Assembly (NCBI GenBank): GCA_964477265.1
Contig: CAYZDJ010000011.1
Coordinates: forward strand, 23,562 to 87,561
Length of the DNA stretch: 64,000 nucleotides
Reading direction: 5' to 3'
Source: CAIVPM01 sp964477265
GTDB lineage: Bacteria; Bacteroidota; Bacteroidia; Chitinophagales; Chitinophagaceae
Under the pieces are notes generated by a model. It was not told where the DNA came from and did no database searches. It saw nothing but the letters and a program-made list of their open reading frames with translations. Every line of letters starts with the position of its first letter. Within the stretch, counting starts at the first letter, position 1. This document shows positions 54,548 to 64,000 of this stretch, one piece after another. A program made the translations under genes and the position numbers.

Positions 54548-56662
54548 TTAATCTTTTCGTATAGAAATTGATTTGCCTCGCTCTCCTTCTCTCCCATCAG
54601 TCTCTGTTATGGTAATAGCATAAACATATATCTGTTTTGCTTTAGCTGTTTTATCTATAAACTTAAATGTGTTAGCATTAATTTCTGTTAGCTTTTCAAA
54701 TTGCAAATTCCCTGCATCTCTTCTATAAATAGTATAACTTTTTCTATTACCAAATTGCATTTGAGGTAAAGAGATTTCTATGTTTCCCTCAATATTTCTT
54801 ACATAAAATACATTAACAATATCTACGGCTTGTTTTGCCAATTCAAAAGTTTGAGCACTACCAAAATCGCTTACAACTTTGTTGTTAGTTACATTGGCAA
54901 TTCTATAATCATACTTTACACCTTCTATTAAATTACTATCAAGCGTTTTGTTACTGGTAATTACTTCGGTGTTTAAATTCACAAAATCTTTATCTCCTTG
55001 TTTTCTCTTTTGTACCATAAATCCTTCAATAACATTGTCGTCTTTTCTGGTATCTGTCCACGAAATATTTAAGATTCCATTGCTGTAATAAAAACTAATA
55101 TCATTTGGTAAGCTTGTTTCAATTTTTCTGTTAGGTATAATCTTTACTATGTTGCTATATATGCTTGTGTCCTGCATTAAATTTTCACTCACAATAGCAT
55201 AATAATATTCGCTTCTACCACTTAAATGTTCAGCAGTGTCAGTATATGTTTTTTCTTTAATAGGCCCATCAATAACGCTTAAGTTTTTTGTAGATGTGCC
55301 CCTATAAACATAATATCCTTTTAGTCCAAGCTGTTCTTTGCTTTGCCAGGTTAATTGAATATTTTTACCTACATTATTTGCTTTTAAATTATAAGGGGCA
55401 TAAGGTTTTGAAAACTTTGTAATAGTTGCAACAGCACTAGCTGCAGCTTCTTGTTTCATTTTAAGTTGTGGCAAATACACAGCCCTTGCCTGATAACGAT
55501 AATGTTGCCCTGCTTCTAATTTAGTATCAATAAATGTTGTATCTAAAGAGCTGATGATTCCTAAAGAATCATACACTTCATCGCTATTATATTTTCCCAA
55601 TTCTATTCCATACAAATAAGGTTTTTGTTGTATTTGTTTCCAACTTATTTTAATGCCATTTTCAATTTCTTTAGCATCAATAGCTGTAAGTTTTACCAAG
55701 TTATTTTCATTTACAGAAAAAGCAAGAACTGTATCAGATTCTAATCCTTCATTATACACTTCATCTTCTGTTTTAATAAACATAGTGTAAGCTTGTTCTG
55801 GCAAACAATCTTGTTGGTATGTATAGGTTATGGTATCATTAGTTTCATTTAATTGTCCTAATAATTTTTTTACCATATTGTATTTGCCATTTACATCCAG
55901 CTCATAAAGATTTGCTCTAAGTTCCCCAAGTTCAAAAGGCATCATTTTGCTTTGAGACCTTTTATCAAATAAAAACGCTGATTTTGGAACAGGAATAGAT
56001 TTAATGAAACTATCCTTAATAGGCAATTGCCATTTTACAATTACAGCACTATCATACTGATAAACATTGGAAACTGTGGGTTTTAAATGTGGTAGAAGAT
56101 AGTTGCCAATTTTGCTTTCAGTAAAGCAAACACCCCATTTCATTTGAGATTTATCTTTACCAACTCTGTTAATAATATAAAAATAATTTTCGCCTTGTTT
56201 TACATCTTTATCTAAAAACACATGACCCAAAGCCATTTTAGTTTCAACAATTCCATAGTATAAAAAATAGTCTCGTGGTTGATAATGATTTTTGAAATAA
56301 TTAACCACATCGTTTGCCGATTTTAGTTTGTAATGTGTTTTAAAATTATCTATGTATTCATCTGTATAAAAGCTTTTAAGCTCTTTAACATTTTGAACGC
56401 ATTTTAAAATACCTACTTTATCAATTTTAGGAATATCCTTTATCGTAGCATTTGGATTATACACTGCTCTTTCAATAATAAAATAATCTGTGGTTGCAAT
56501 TAAATTAGAATCGTCATTAGAAAATTGTGGTGAATTGCAAACAAAAATATAGTTACCACTTGCCGAAGTTGCACTTGCTACGTATCGTTTTGCTGTTGTA
56601 GTATCTTGGGCAGCAACTAGCTTAATAAATAAAACAGAAATTATAATTAAATATTTTTTCAT
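54548..56662 (-). CDS. Fibronectin type III repeat protein, exported, 704 aa
   Basis: The signal peptide MKKYLIIISVLFIKLVAA is followed by a roughly 190-residue helical and beta N-terminal region without known family (DYFIIERAVYNP, NVKELKSFYTDEY), then four or so fibronectin-III-like modules: YDSAVIVKWQLPI, ENGIKISWKQIQ, GKNIQLTWQSKEQLGLKGYY and NGILNISWTDTRK. No T9SS C-terminal domain is seen, as the chain ends in GREGERGKSISIRKD. It therefore probably stays periplasmic or is held by partners. It lies 21 bases after the giant gene and 23 bases before the barrel gene. Confidence 0.78.
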   Translation of the reverse strand: MKKYLIIISVLFIKLVAAQDTTTAKRYVASATSASGNYIFVCNSPQFSNDDSNLIATTDYFIIERAVYNPNATIKDIPKIDKVGILKCVQNVKELKSFYTDEYIDNFKTHYKLKSANDVVNYFKNHYQPRDYFLYYGIVETKMALGHVFLDKDVKQGENYFYIINRVGKDKSQMKWGVCFTESKIGNYLLPHLKPTVSNVYQYDSAVIVKWQLPIKDSFIKSIPVPKSAFLFDKRSQSKMMPFELGELRANLYELDVNGKYNMVKKLLGQLNETNDTITYTYQQDCLPEQAYTMFIKTEDEVYNEGLESDTVLAFSVNENNLVKLTAIDAKEIENGIKISWKQIQQKPYLYGIELGKYNSDEVYDSLGIISSLDTTFIDTKLEAGQHYRYQARAVYLPQLKMKQEAAASAVATITKFSKPYAPYNLKANNVGKNIQLTWQSKEQLGLKGYYVYRGTSTKNLSVIDGPIKEKTYTDTAEHLSGRSEYYYAIVSENLMQDTSIYSNIVKIIPNRKIETSLPNDISFYYSNGILNISWTDTRKDDNVIEGFMVQKRKQGDKDFVNLNTEVITSNKTLDSNLIEGVKYDYRIANVTNNKVVSDFGSAQTFELAKQAVDIVNVFYVRNIEGNIEISLPQMQFGNRKSYTIYRRDAGNLQFEKLTEINANTFKFIDKTAKAKQIYVYAITITETDGREGERGKSISIRKD

Positions 56663-56683
56663 TATTAGTTTTTAAAATGATAA

Positions 56684-59600
56684 TTAAAATCTTAGGTTAA
56701 TACTTGGTGCTTGTCCTTGTCTAAAATAAAAGTTTAAGTTGGCATTGAAGCATGCTTTAAAACTTGGTTTAAATATATTATAGCCACATGCTTCTATTGG
56801 ACACCAACTATCACCACTCCAAAACGCCCAGCCACATATATAATAGCCAATTGTATGACACTCCCAAGGATAAGAAATTGTGTTGCAGCTTGCAAAAGGA
56901 TGGTTATACACCTGAAAATACATACTCAAATCTCCATACAAATACCATTTACCATCATAACCTCCAGTAATATTTCCATTTACAGCTGCATCTCCATAAA
57001 GGCTAAAACCAAGTATAGTCATAGACCCTCCAGCATTAGCACTAATTGCTCCATTTGCCCATAAAACATTGTTAGAAAATTTGTAAAATAATCTAAACGA
57101 CCCATTTGCTCTTGCATAGTACGAAACATTAAACACATCAAACCCTGCCAACTTAACTCCAAAATTTCCACTTTTACTTGGCACACTCATAGTAGCAGAA
57201 AGATAGATGCCATTTAGCTTGTCGTATGTTGTTACTGTATATGGCATATTAATCCCCAACACTTTTCGATACATAGTTTGTGTTTGCCCTTCTTTAGCTT
57301 CAGAAGCTATTAAATTCCAAATGTTTTTTATTTCTTGTGGTGCTAATGGGTGGTTGTTATCATACTTAATGCCTAAAGCAGCAAAAGCGTTTCCTTGTAT
57401 ATAACCATTAAATACGCCATTAACATTAACATAAACACTCATAAAAAATGCACCTTCTTTTCCACCTTGTGGTGCTAAACCATACACAATACCATCTACA
57501 GGCAGTTTTGCAAGCCCCGCAAGAAGTGGTACAGAAGCCTTAACAGTAATAAGCATTGTGTTTCTACAAAAATCAAACTTGGTTGTTAGCTTGCCCCAAC
57601 TTTCGTTTTTAATAAATAGTTCTGCACTACCATCAAAAATTGGCTGTCCACCTGGGCATTTACCTAAATCAAACAATAAACCTATTCTTTCAATTTTTAA
57701 ATATGCAGCAGTTTTTGGTGTACCTGCTGTTGATGCTTCTCCACTAAAAAATACTTCATAGGTTTTGGCATTGGTATTAAAATTAAAACCACCACCAATG
57801 CTAAACCAGTTTACAGGACCAGTTGTAACACCTGTTGTTCCAAGGTTTGCAATAATGGTTGCACCTAATTCAAAACCACCTGCATTAAAACTGTAATATT
57901 TAAACTTAGCATCAAAACCTTTGCTTAAGGCATTAAATTTTCCTTGAGCTTCAAAGCCTTGCTTAGTGTCATTAAAAGTCATGCTCACTTTTGCATATAA
58001 CGTAAAGGCAGGTGAATTATCAATATTTAATTCTATATCGTTTACTGCTGCCTGAATTGAGCCATTTATATTGCCAAATAATACAGTGCCTTTTACTGCA
58101 ACTTTTATTGCTTTAATAGGAAATTCTAATCCACCAGAAATACCAATTGCCCAGCTTGTTTTAGTTTCGTCAATAGCTTCATCTGCTGCACCATTAGAGG
58201 CTTGAGTTACACTTTTATTAATTAAAAAATTATTCATATCATTCAACGACATACTGTAACCAATGTTTACTAAAAAGTCGGTGATATTAATTTTCATTAC
58301 TTTAAAATCAAGCTGCACATTAGCATTGGCTTTCATAAACACTCCCCAGGTTTTGGTATCAAGCATAAAAGATTGAATGCCTATTGGGAAAACCGATTTT
58401 ATGATTTTGTTATTGTTGGTTCCATTGTAATCTAAAATTCCTGAAGCAGAAAGTTTAAAACTATTTTCAGTAAAGTTGTAGCTCATGTCAATTGTGCTTG
58501 AGCTGCCTGGAGAATTTTTAAACACTAAGTTTCTAACTGTAATACCATTGCTTGGCAATGAAAAACTTCCAGAAAAGGTTAGTCCTTCGGTTTTATTAAC
58601 AAGTTCTAATTTATTAATGGTTAGCACATCGGTCTGGTCTGTACTTGTTCGAGGTTTTTGTTTCAGCCAAACCTCTCCTCCAAAACCAACGCCCATATTG
58701 GGTGTGCCTAAACCATAAAGACTTACACTAGTAAGTTTTACAGTTATTTTTTGCAACTGCATAAACAGTGGTTTTTGCTTACCAATATCAAAAGTTATTT
58801 CGGCAACTTTAAAGTTTCTGTCTAAAGTAAATTTCTCTAATTGTATTTTTCCATTACTGTCAATTTTAGACGCTAACTGTTTAGGTATTTGAAAATAGCC
58901 ACTCATACCCAAACCATCTTTGCTGAGTGTAGAACTGAATTTATCTATGAACAAAGAAACCTTAGGAATAATAGCTACTTGTAAATAATTGCTATCTGGT
59001 TTGGCAGCATTCTTATCTTGTTTTAAATAAATGGTTTTTGTATAATCAAACTTATCTTCTATAAACTCTACATTATAAGTCTTTGCATCGCTTAGTGCAT
59101 TTATGTTTGTTTTTGGTGTAATGTACACATAGTTAAATGCATTGCTGTTTTGTACAACATCTGCATCTCTTAAAATGGCATCTCTAAACTTAAACACACT
59201 GCCACTGCTTGCCAATTTTGTAATAATTTGTGCACCACCAATAACAGCTGGAGAATAATTACCTTTCGCTGCAGTTCTTAAACTGCTTAATTTTATTTGT
59301 GGCAAACCTTCAATTTCTACAGCATACCCAAATGCTTTGCTTTGTATCACGGCTTCTTCAAACAAAATGTCAACCACAGGTTTTGCATCGTTTGTTGATG
59401 GATCTGCCACTACAGAAATATTTCTAAACGTTAGCTTTTCATAATCTTTTACTGTGCTAAATACAGCATTGTTTTCCAAAATTAATTTACCCGAAACAAC
59501 ATAGGTATTAGCATTAACATCTGCAAGTTGTTTGTCTAATTCTACTTTAAAACCAGCAATAGTATAAATTGGCGTAAAACTATTATCGAAAGGTAATAAA

Positions 59601-62600
59601 CTAAAGTTTAAACTATTAACGTTTGCTGTGTACTTAACAGTTGTGTCAAAACTATTATACCCTTTTCTTGTAACATGCAGTTTAATACTTTCATATCTGG
59701 GTAAATACACTTTATACTCTCCTTGCTTGTTAGATGAATCTTTATATGGCAATCCATCTGAAACAACAGAAGCAGAGTCTAAAAGTGAATTGTCTAAAAC
59801 ATTTTTAACAGTTCCTTTTACCAAAACCCCATCAGTTAAGTTTACAGTAATAGTTTGATTTGCCAACATAATTGTGCTGGTAGTATTTTTCAAACTAAAC
59901 TCTCCTGCAAAAGGTACAAATGGTTCGTTATCACTAATTGGATTTACATAAAATTTATATGAACCAGCAGGTGCACTAAACATAAATTTTTTATTTGCCA
60001 TAGTTGTGTAAGCTGAGTGTGGTGTTTCATTAACACCATTTACACTTACAAAACTTATTTGAGCAGCAACCAAATTGCCTTTCAATTTTAATTCAAGAGC
60101 TACACTTTCATTCTGGTTAATCATCTCAACTTTTGCAATGCTATATATACCAATAATTTTATCAAATGCATTGGCGGTTACTTTACCAAACAAACTATTT
60201 AATGTACCAGGAACATAGCCAAAAAACTGAGATGTAACACCTGTTTGTTTATCAAACCCTGGGGCAGAAGTTTGTATAAAATTGGTAATAGAATTTGCAT
60301 TTCTAACACTACTGCACCAGCTGTCTTCTAAGTTTGATGTATTTACTAAATCATAAAAAACCGAACCGGGATTTGCTGGTAAAAACCGTTGCAACAAAAT
60401 GCTTTTTGAAGTATATCCATTACCACTAAAGCTTATAGTTTTTGCAGGTGCATAATTTGTTTGCAACAAGAAGAAGCCATCGTTTCCTGTTTTGTTTGGC
60501 AAGACATTTCCATCAACCTCAATAAGTGCATTTACAATAGGTAAATTATTTTGGTCAACCAACCTTCCCATAAATGTATGTACCTGATTAACCAAATCAA
60601 TATCATAAGTATTATTAAAAGAAGATGAAAGCTGGGTTGTAAAGAAAAATGGATCTCTTCTTACAGTGGCATCTTTTACTTCAATTTTAACGCTGCTATT
60701 GGGTTTCATTTTTGGAATACTATCAAAATTATATTCGCCATTAGCATTTGTTTTTGCAGCAATAGTTGTAGTTGTAGTTGTATTTGCATTTCCAATTCGG
60801 TCTGCATCTTTAATAGTTAAAGTTACTGTTGCATTATTTCTTGCAGTTCCGCCACTTTTTACAACACCATTAAGCTCTGTAAAAAATGGATAATTATAAC
60901 ACTCACTAAGTTTACAATAATCGCCAATAGCAGTAATAACAGAGTAAGTAGGTGTTCCATTTTTGCAATTAACTTTAGCTATATAATTATAGCCTTGCAT
61001 TAATTGTTTATACACATTTCCTGTAGTAATGTTTTCTAAAATAACATAGCTTTGGTTGTTGTAAGTTACATTACCTTTAATGGTTTTACCTACATTAATT
61101 GGCAGTTTACTATAAGTATTATCCCAGTCAGATTTTGAAAGTAAAATATCAACATTCATATTGCTTTGCTGTGCAGCAGCAATATCGTTTGATGTAAGTT
61201 TGGGTTCATACTCAAAGTTTTTAACTATTGTAGAAATATCATAGTTTGACGAAGCATCCATTACAGTTGTATATGTTCTGGTAAAAACATTACCGGATGA
61301 AGATGTGTTTGTTTTAATAGCTATAGTAGAACTAGTAGAAAAATTTCTTGAGGGGGTTATTTCAACACCATAAGTTACAACTGGAGGGTTAGAACTTGTT
61401 TGCTTATGAGTAGCTTTATCTGTTGGCACATTCACGCTATAATTTCCTGATGCATCGGTGTAACCACTACCTAATTCCTCTCTTGTTCCATTTACATACC
61501 TTACTACAACCACTCTTGCATTAGGTAAAGAAAATTTAGCAGCATAGGCAGCATCTTTTGCAATACCACAATTTTTACTACTACTTGCTGTAGCTTTTAT
61601 AACTAAAGGATTATTGTCTGCTGATGGTGTTTCTCCTTTGTTGTAATAGGACCAGGTAGCTTTTCCTTTTACTTTAACAATATTATTACTTAACGAAGTA
61701 TTTGAAACTACATTTTGTGTTGTAAATATTTGCACTTTACCATATTCTAAAATATTTCCAGGACAATTACTTGCAACTTTAACTTCATAAGTAGTGCCTG
61801 GATTTAGATTGTTTAGTGGGATTGGATTGGTATTAATTAGTGGAGTTTTTATCCATGCAGATAATGCTGGATTTATTTGACGATATTCTACAACATAATC
61901 TGTAATATTCAACCCATTTACCCAGCCTACAGTTACAGATGTTGGATCAAGTTTATTAATAGTGTAATTTAATGGTACAGGGCAAACAGTTTTATAGTCA
62001 AACCAATACACATCACTATATCCACTATTTTTAAAATCATCTCTATCATCTGCCAGGTTTCTTGCTTTAGCCTTTACTCTCCAAGCATATCTTTTGCCTG
62101 CAATTAAAACAGGCTGTGCCGGACCATACAATAAAGTTGTGGTTTGTACAGTTGTAGAGTATAATAGTTGTGCTGTTTGAAAAGCAGCTTGTGGGTCAAT
62201 AGCATTATCCCAGATTTCTTTTAATTCAAATTCATAATCTGTATTAAATGCACCATTAGCACTGTTTAAATGCCTTGGCGTCCAGTTAAATAATATATTC
62301 AATGGATCGCTTTTATTAATAGCTGAACTATTGGCTGGTGTGTTCAATAATGGCGGGTCGCTAAGGCTTATCCAAACTGTTGTACAAGTATTTTCACTTA
62401 CTACTTTATTGGTATTTATTTCGATTGCCTGAAAACAAAAAGTATAAAATCCTTCGGGCAATTTATTTTGTTGCAAATACTGAGCTTTAGACATACTACC
62501 TGTAAACTCTAAATTATTTGGATTAAAGTAAGGTGCCAAATCACTCATTGATAAACGTTGTGGCACACCTGCATCTAAAGCAATTGCTGGATATGAGCCA

Positions 62601-62866
62601 TAATCTGTTGTAAAAACAGAAGCCAATTGACCGGTAATACTCATTTTTAGTCTTACATAAGCAACTGGTCGTTGCATGTCTCTGTTGGTTAGTGTTACAA
62701 ACATTTTTGGTGTAGTACCTGTATAATAATCACTAAGATTTAATGTATATGGACTAACTAATTGTGGTATTATTTGAACAGGGTATTGTGCTTTAGCAAT
62801 CTGTAATAGATTTATTAACACAAATAACAATATTACCCTTTTACATTTACTTAAAACATTACACAT
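56684..62866 (-). CDS. Giant multidomain exported protein, 2060 aa (TANFOR-like N-terminus)
   Basis: The ATG at 62866 (MCNVLSKCKRVILLFVLINL) gives a signal peptide ending KAQ, so it is preferred over 62890. Residues about 30-330 resemble the TANFOR-type N-terminal region known from Tannerella and relatives (SPYTLNLSDYYTGTTPKMFV, GFYTFCFQAIEINT), followed by one fibronectin-III unit (PTSVTVGWVNGLNITDYVVE). Next come carboxypeptidase-regulatory-like beta modules (GRLVDQNNLPIVNALIEVDG, GNVTYNNQSYVILENI), then about 900 residues of long beta strands (VNIGYSMSLNDMNNFLINKS, GFELGATIIANLG). A Cys-rich segment (PWECHTIGYYICGWAFW) precedes the C-terminal NLNFYFRQGQAPSINLRF ending in Phe. No T9SS domain is visible. 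The family assignment of the first domain is tentative. Confidence 0.75.
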   Translation of the reverse strand: MCNVLSKCKRVILLFVLINLLQIAKAQYPVQIIPQLVSPYTLNLSDYYTGTTPKMFVTLTNRDMQRPVAYVRLKMSITGQLASVFTTDYGSYPAIALDAGVPQRLSMSDLAPYFNPNNLEFTGSMSKAQYLQQNKLPEGFYTFCFQAIEINTNKVVSENTCTTVWISLSDPPLLNTPANSSAINKSDPLNILFNWTPRHLNSANGAFNTDYEFELKEIWDNAIDPQAAFQTAQLLYSTTVQTTTLLYGPAQPVLIAGKRYAWRVKAKARNLADDRDDFKNSGYSDVYWFDYKTVCPVPLNYTINKLDPTSVTVGWVNGLNITDYVVEYRQINPALSAWIKTPLINTNPIPLNNLNPGTTYEVKVASNCPGNILEYGKVQIFTTQNVVSNTSLSNNIVKVKGKATWSYYNKGETPSADNNPLVIKATASSSKNCGIAKDAAYAAKFSLPNARVVVVRYVNGTREELGSGYTDASGNYSVNVPTDKATHKQTSSNPPVVTYGVEITPSRNFSTSSTIAIKTNTSSSGNVFTRTYTTVMDASSNYDISTIVKNFEYEPKLTSNDIAAAQQSNMNVDILLSKSDWDNTYSKLPINVGKTIKGNVTYNNQSYVILENITTGNVYKQLMQGYNYIAKVNCKNGTPTYSVITAIGDYCKLSECYNYPFFTELNGVVKSGGTARNNATVTLTIKDADRIGNANTTTTTTIAAKTNANGEYNFDSIPKMKPNSSVKIEVKDATVRRDPFFFTTQLSSSFNNTYDIDLVNQVHTFMGRLVDQNNLPIVNALIEVDGNVLPNKTGNDGFFLLQTNYAPAKTISFSGNGYTSKSILLQRFLPANPGSVFYDLVNTSNLEDSWCSSVRNANSITNFIQTSAPGFDKQTGVTSQFFGYVPGTLNSLFGKVTANAFDKIIGIYSIAKVEMINQNESVALELKLKGNLVAAQISFVSVNGVNETPHSAYTTMANKKFMFSAPAGSYKFYVNPISDNEPFVPFAGEFSLKNTTSTIMLANQTITVNLTDGVLVKGTVKNVLDNSLLDSASVVSDGLPYKDSSNKQGEYKVYLPRYESIKLHVTRKGYNSFDTTVKYTANVNSLNFSLLPFDNSFTPIYTIAGFKVELDKQLADVNANTYVVSGKLILENNAVFSTVKDYEKLTFRNISVVADPSTNDAKPVVDILFEEAVIQSKAFGYAVEIEGLPQIKLSSLRTAAKGNYSPAVIGGAQIITKLASSGSVFKFRDAILRDADVVQNSNAFNYVYITPKTNINALSDAKTYNVEFIEDKFDYTKTIYLKQDKNAAKPDSNYLQVAIIPKVSLFIDKFSSTLSKDGLGMSGYFQIPKQLASKIDSNGKIQLEKFTLDRNFKVAEITFDIGKQKPLFMQLQKITVKLTSVSLYGLGTPNMGVGFGGEVWLKQKPRTSTDQTDVLTINKLELVNKTEGLTFSGSFSLPSNGITVRNLVFKNSPGSSSTIDMSYNFTENSFKLSASGILDYNGTNNNKIIKSVFPIGIQSFMLDTKTWGVFMKANANVQLDFKVMKINITDFLVNIGYSMSLNDMNNFLINKSVTQASNGAADEAIDETKTSWAIGISGGLEFPIKAIKVAVKGTVLFGNINGSIQAAVNDIELNIDNSPAFTLYAKVSMTFNDTKQGFEAQGKFNALSKGFDAKFKYYSFNAGGFELGATIIANLGTTGVTTGPVNWFSIGGGFNFNTNAKTYEVFFSGEASTAGTPKTAAYLKIERIGLLFDLGKCPGGQPIFDGSAELFIKNESWGKLTTKFDFCRNTMLITVKASVPLLAGLAKLPVDGIVYGLAPQGGKEGAFFMSVYVNVNGVFNGYIQGNAFAALGIKYDNNHPLAPQEIKNIWNLIASEAKEGQTQTMYRKVLGINMPYTVTTYDKLNGIYLSATMSVPSKSGNFGVKLAGFDVFNVSYYARANGSFRLFYKFSNNVLWANGAISANAGGSMTILGFSLYGDAAVNGNITGGYDGKWYLYGDLSMYFQVYNHPFASCNTISYPWECHTIGYYICGWAFWSGDSWCPIEACGYNIFKPSFKACFNANLNFYFRQGQAPSINLRF

Positions 62867-62910
62867 AATATTATTAAAATTTATAAGCATATAGTAGTAT
62901 TTAAGGGTTA

Positions 62911-64000
62911 TTAATTAATTAAAATTTTATGAACAGATGTTCCTTTTTGTGTTTCCAAAATCAAAATATACATGCCTTTGGCAATTGTTAAATTATAAGG
63001 GATAGTATATTCTTTTTGTCCATTAAATTGCAAATCGCTTACAGTTGAATTGGTTACTACACTAAATAACCTTAACCTTATTTTACTAATATCTGCCAGC
63101 TTAATATTTACATTAAATGCACCTGTGCTTGGGTTTGGTGCAGCTGTATAATTTCTTATAAATGGATCTCTTGATGGACCAGTTGGTGCAGGATAATTTT
63201 GAGCTTGTAAAACATTGATTGTTTTTAAAGCAGTTTGTGTACACACACTAACTTTTGTGGTTAATCCAATTTGATATGTGCCTGTATCTTTAAACACCAC
63301 ATCCAGGTAAGTTGCATTTCGTCTAACCACTGTAATATTTGGATTAGAGAATGTGCTCCAGATAGAAGTATCATTGGCATATTTACTAATGTTTACAATG
63401 GTTACAGTATCATTTTTAAATATCTGTGTTGCTGCAAAAATTTCTGCATCAATTGGCGAAGTATTCACTGCCAAATTCATTGTATCAATATTGCTACAAC
63501 CAGTTGCATCTGTAACCCTTAGCCAATACTTACCAGCATTTGATATATTTATACTTGCATTTGTTGAAGAAAATCCATTGCTGCTGCCCCATAAATAAGT
63601 TGGACTTGACAAACCACTTACACTTCCATTTATTGGGTAAGATTGTAATTGACAAATCATAGTATCAACACCCACATTTACACTAAATGCATTGTTAATA
63701 GATAAGTTTAATGTAGCACTACTATCGCAGCCTTTACTATTTACCAATCCAGTTTTCGTTTGGGTGCCTGCTGCATTAAATACCAATCCATTCCAGGTAA
63801 ATGGAATTTGGTTAGGACAAATACTTAAATTATTAGTTGATGATGAAGTATTATTAACAGTTAAAATTAGCGTTGCACTGCTGTCACAATTGCTAGCATT
63901 TACTAAACCAGTTTTGGTTTGGGTACCTGCTGTTGTAAATGTTAATCCATTCCAAGTGTATGGTAATTGTGTGTTGCAAATTGTTAAAGTATTATTGCTA
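62911..64000 (-). CDS. T9SS-secreted repeat protein, N-terminal part outside window
   Basis: The frame is open through base 64000, so the start lies beyond the window. The visible part opens with two copies of the two-cysteine repeat (ICxxQLPYTWNGLTFTTAG ... CDSSATL, then ICPNQIPFTWNGLVFNAAG ... GCDSSATLNL). A PKD/Ig-like pair follows (PTYLWGSSNGFSSTNASINI, SKYANDTSIWSTFSNPNITV), then a type A T9SS domain (APNPSTGAFNVNIKLAD ... KGMYILILETQKGTSVHKIL). The repeats are of the same family as in the proteins at 23342 and 28827. It lies 44 bases upstream of the giant gene's preferred start, so it is probably the same transcript. Confidence 0.82.
   Translation of the reverse strand, partial: SNNTLTICNTQLPYTWNGLTFTTAGTQTKTGLVNASNCDSSATLILTVNNTSSSTNNLSICPNQIPFTWNGLVFNAAGTQTKTGLVNSKGCDSSATLNLSINNAFSVNVGVDTMICQLQSYPINGSVSGLSSPTYLWGSSNGFSSTNASINISNAGKYWLRVTDATGCSNIDTMNLAVNTSPIDAEIFAATQIFKNDTVTIVNISKYANDTSIWSTFSNPNITVVRRNATYLDVVFKDTGTYQIGLTTKVSVCTQTALKTINVLQAQNYPAPTGPSRDPFIRNYTAAPNPSTGAFNVNIKLADISKIRLRLFSVVTNSTVSDLQFNGQKEYTIPYNLTIAKGMYILILETQKGTSVHKILIN

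Noticed and set aside
64..64000. CRISPR arrays, rRNA operons, intact transposases, prophage genes
   Set aside because: I looked for regularly spaced direct repeats, rRNA motifs, DDE/HUH transposase motifs and phage structural genes and found none. The S74 protein alone is not evidence of a prophage, as it has a signal peptide and no phage neighbours.

Overview
The window is AT-rich chromosomal DNA of a Bacteroidota member, most likely of the Chitinophagaceae or a neighbouring family (inferred from gene content only). Signs are several secreted proteins with type IX secretion (T9SS) C-terminal sorting domains, an S46 dipeptidyl peptidase, LytTR and TPR-kinase regulators, a PDH E2 with two lipoyl domains, genes with almost no Shine-Dalgarno sites, and intergenic DNA filled with short palindromic and filler repeats. 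It is cellular DNA, not phage or plasmid. I see no CRISPR array, rRNA or intact insertion sequence.

Layout. 1-9 kb: 5'-truncated S46 peptidase, a secreted unknown, an orphan XdhA-type iron-sulfur/FAD subunit, an OmpH/Skp chaperone, an APC permease, the remnant of a YHS-domain gene, an ECF sigma/anti-sigma pair, and a uracil-DNA glycosylase gene broken by one in-frame TGA. 9-19 kb: a LytS/LytTR two-component pair followed by a 1886-aa fibre-like protein with a self-cleaving S74 chaperone domain and a small T9SS protein. 19-23 kb: DUF3467, a membrane protein, DUF72, and a TPR sensor kinase. 23-33 kb: two large T9SS adhesin-like proteins on the minus strand, built partly from the same roughly 50-residue two-cysteine repeat and carrying nearly identical C-terminal DNA. 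Between them lies an unrecognised 319-aa gene preceded by a tiny heptad-repeat ORF. 33-36 kb: an orphan LytTR regulator, the decayed tail of a serine recombinase next to tRNA-Ser(UGA), then grpE-dnaJ separated by a palindromic repeat. 36-52 kb: an M43 metalloprotease with T9SS signal, a MutS-like ATPase, a kinase/regulator pair divergent from a 54-aa secreted peptide plus two-gene ABC exporter, rnhB, a ferredoxin-reductase-like enzyme, a GT39 membrane glycosyltransferase, PDH E2, and gyrB. 52-64 kb: a minus-strand cluster for the cell surface (a partial T9SS repeat protein, a 2060-aa multidomain protein, a fibronectin-III protein and an outer-membrane beta-barrel).

Two units may be poorly described as systems: the surface cluster at 52.8-64 kb, and the kinase/regulator-peptide-ABC module at 40.6-44.9 kb. 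A second theme is decay. Three pseudogenes or remnants (YHS, UDG, recombinase) do not appear as single intact frames. No intact gene whose stop can be read ends in TGA; the only TGA found in a coding frame sits at the likely Trp position of the UDG gene. Homology statements come from reading translated sequence and recalling families, not from searches.
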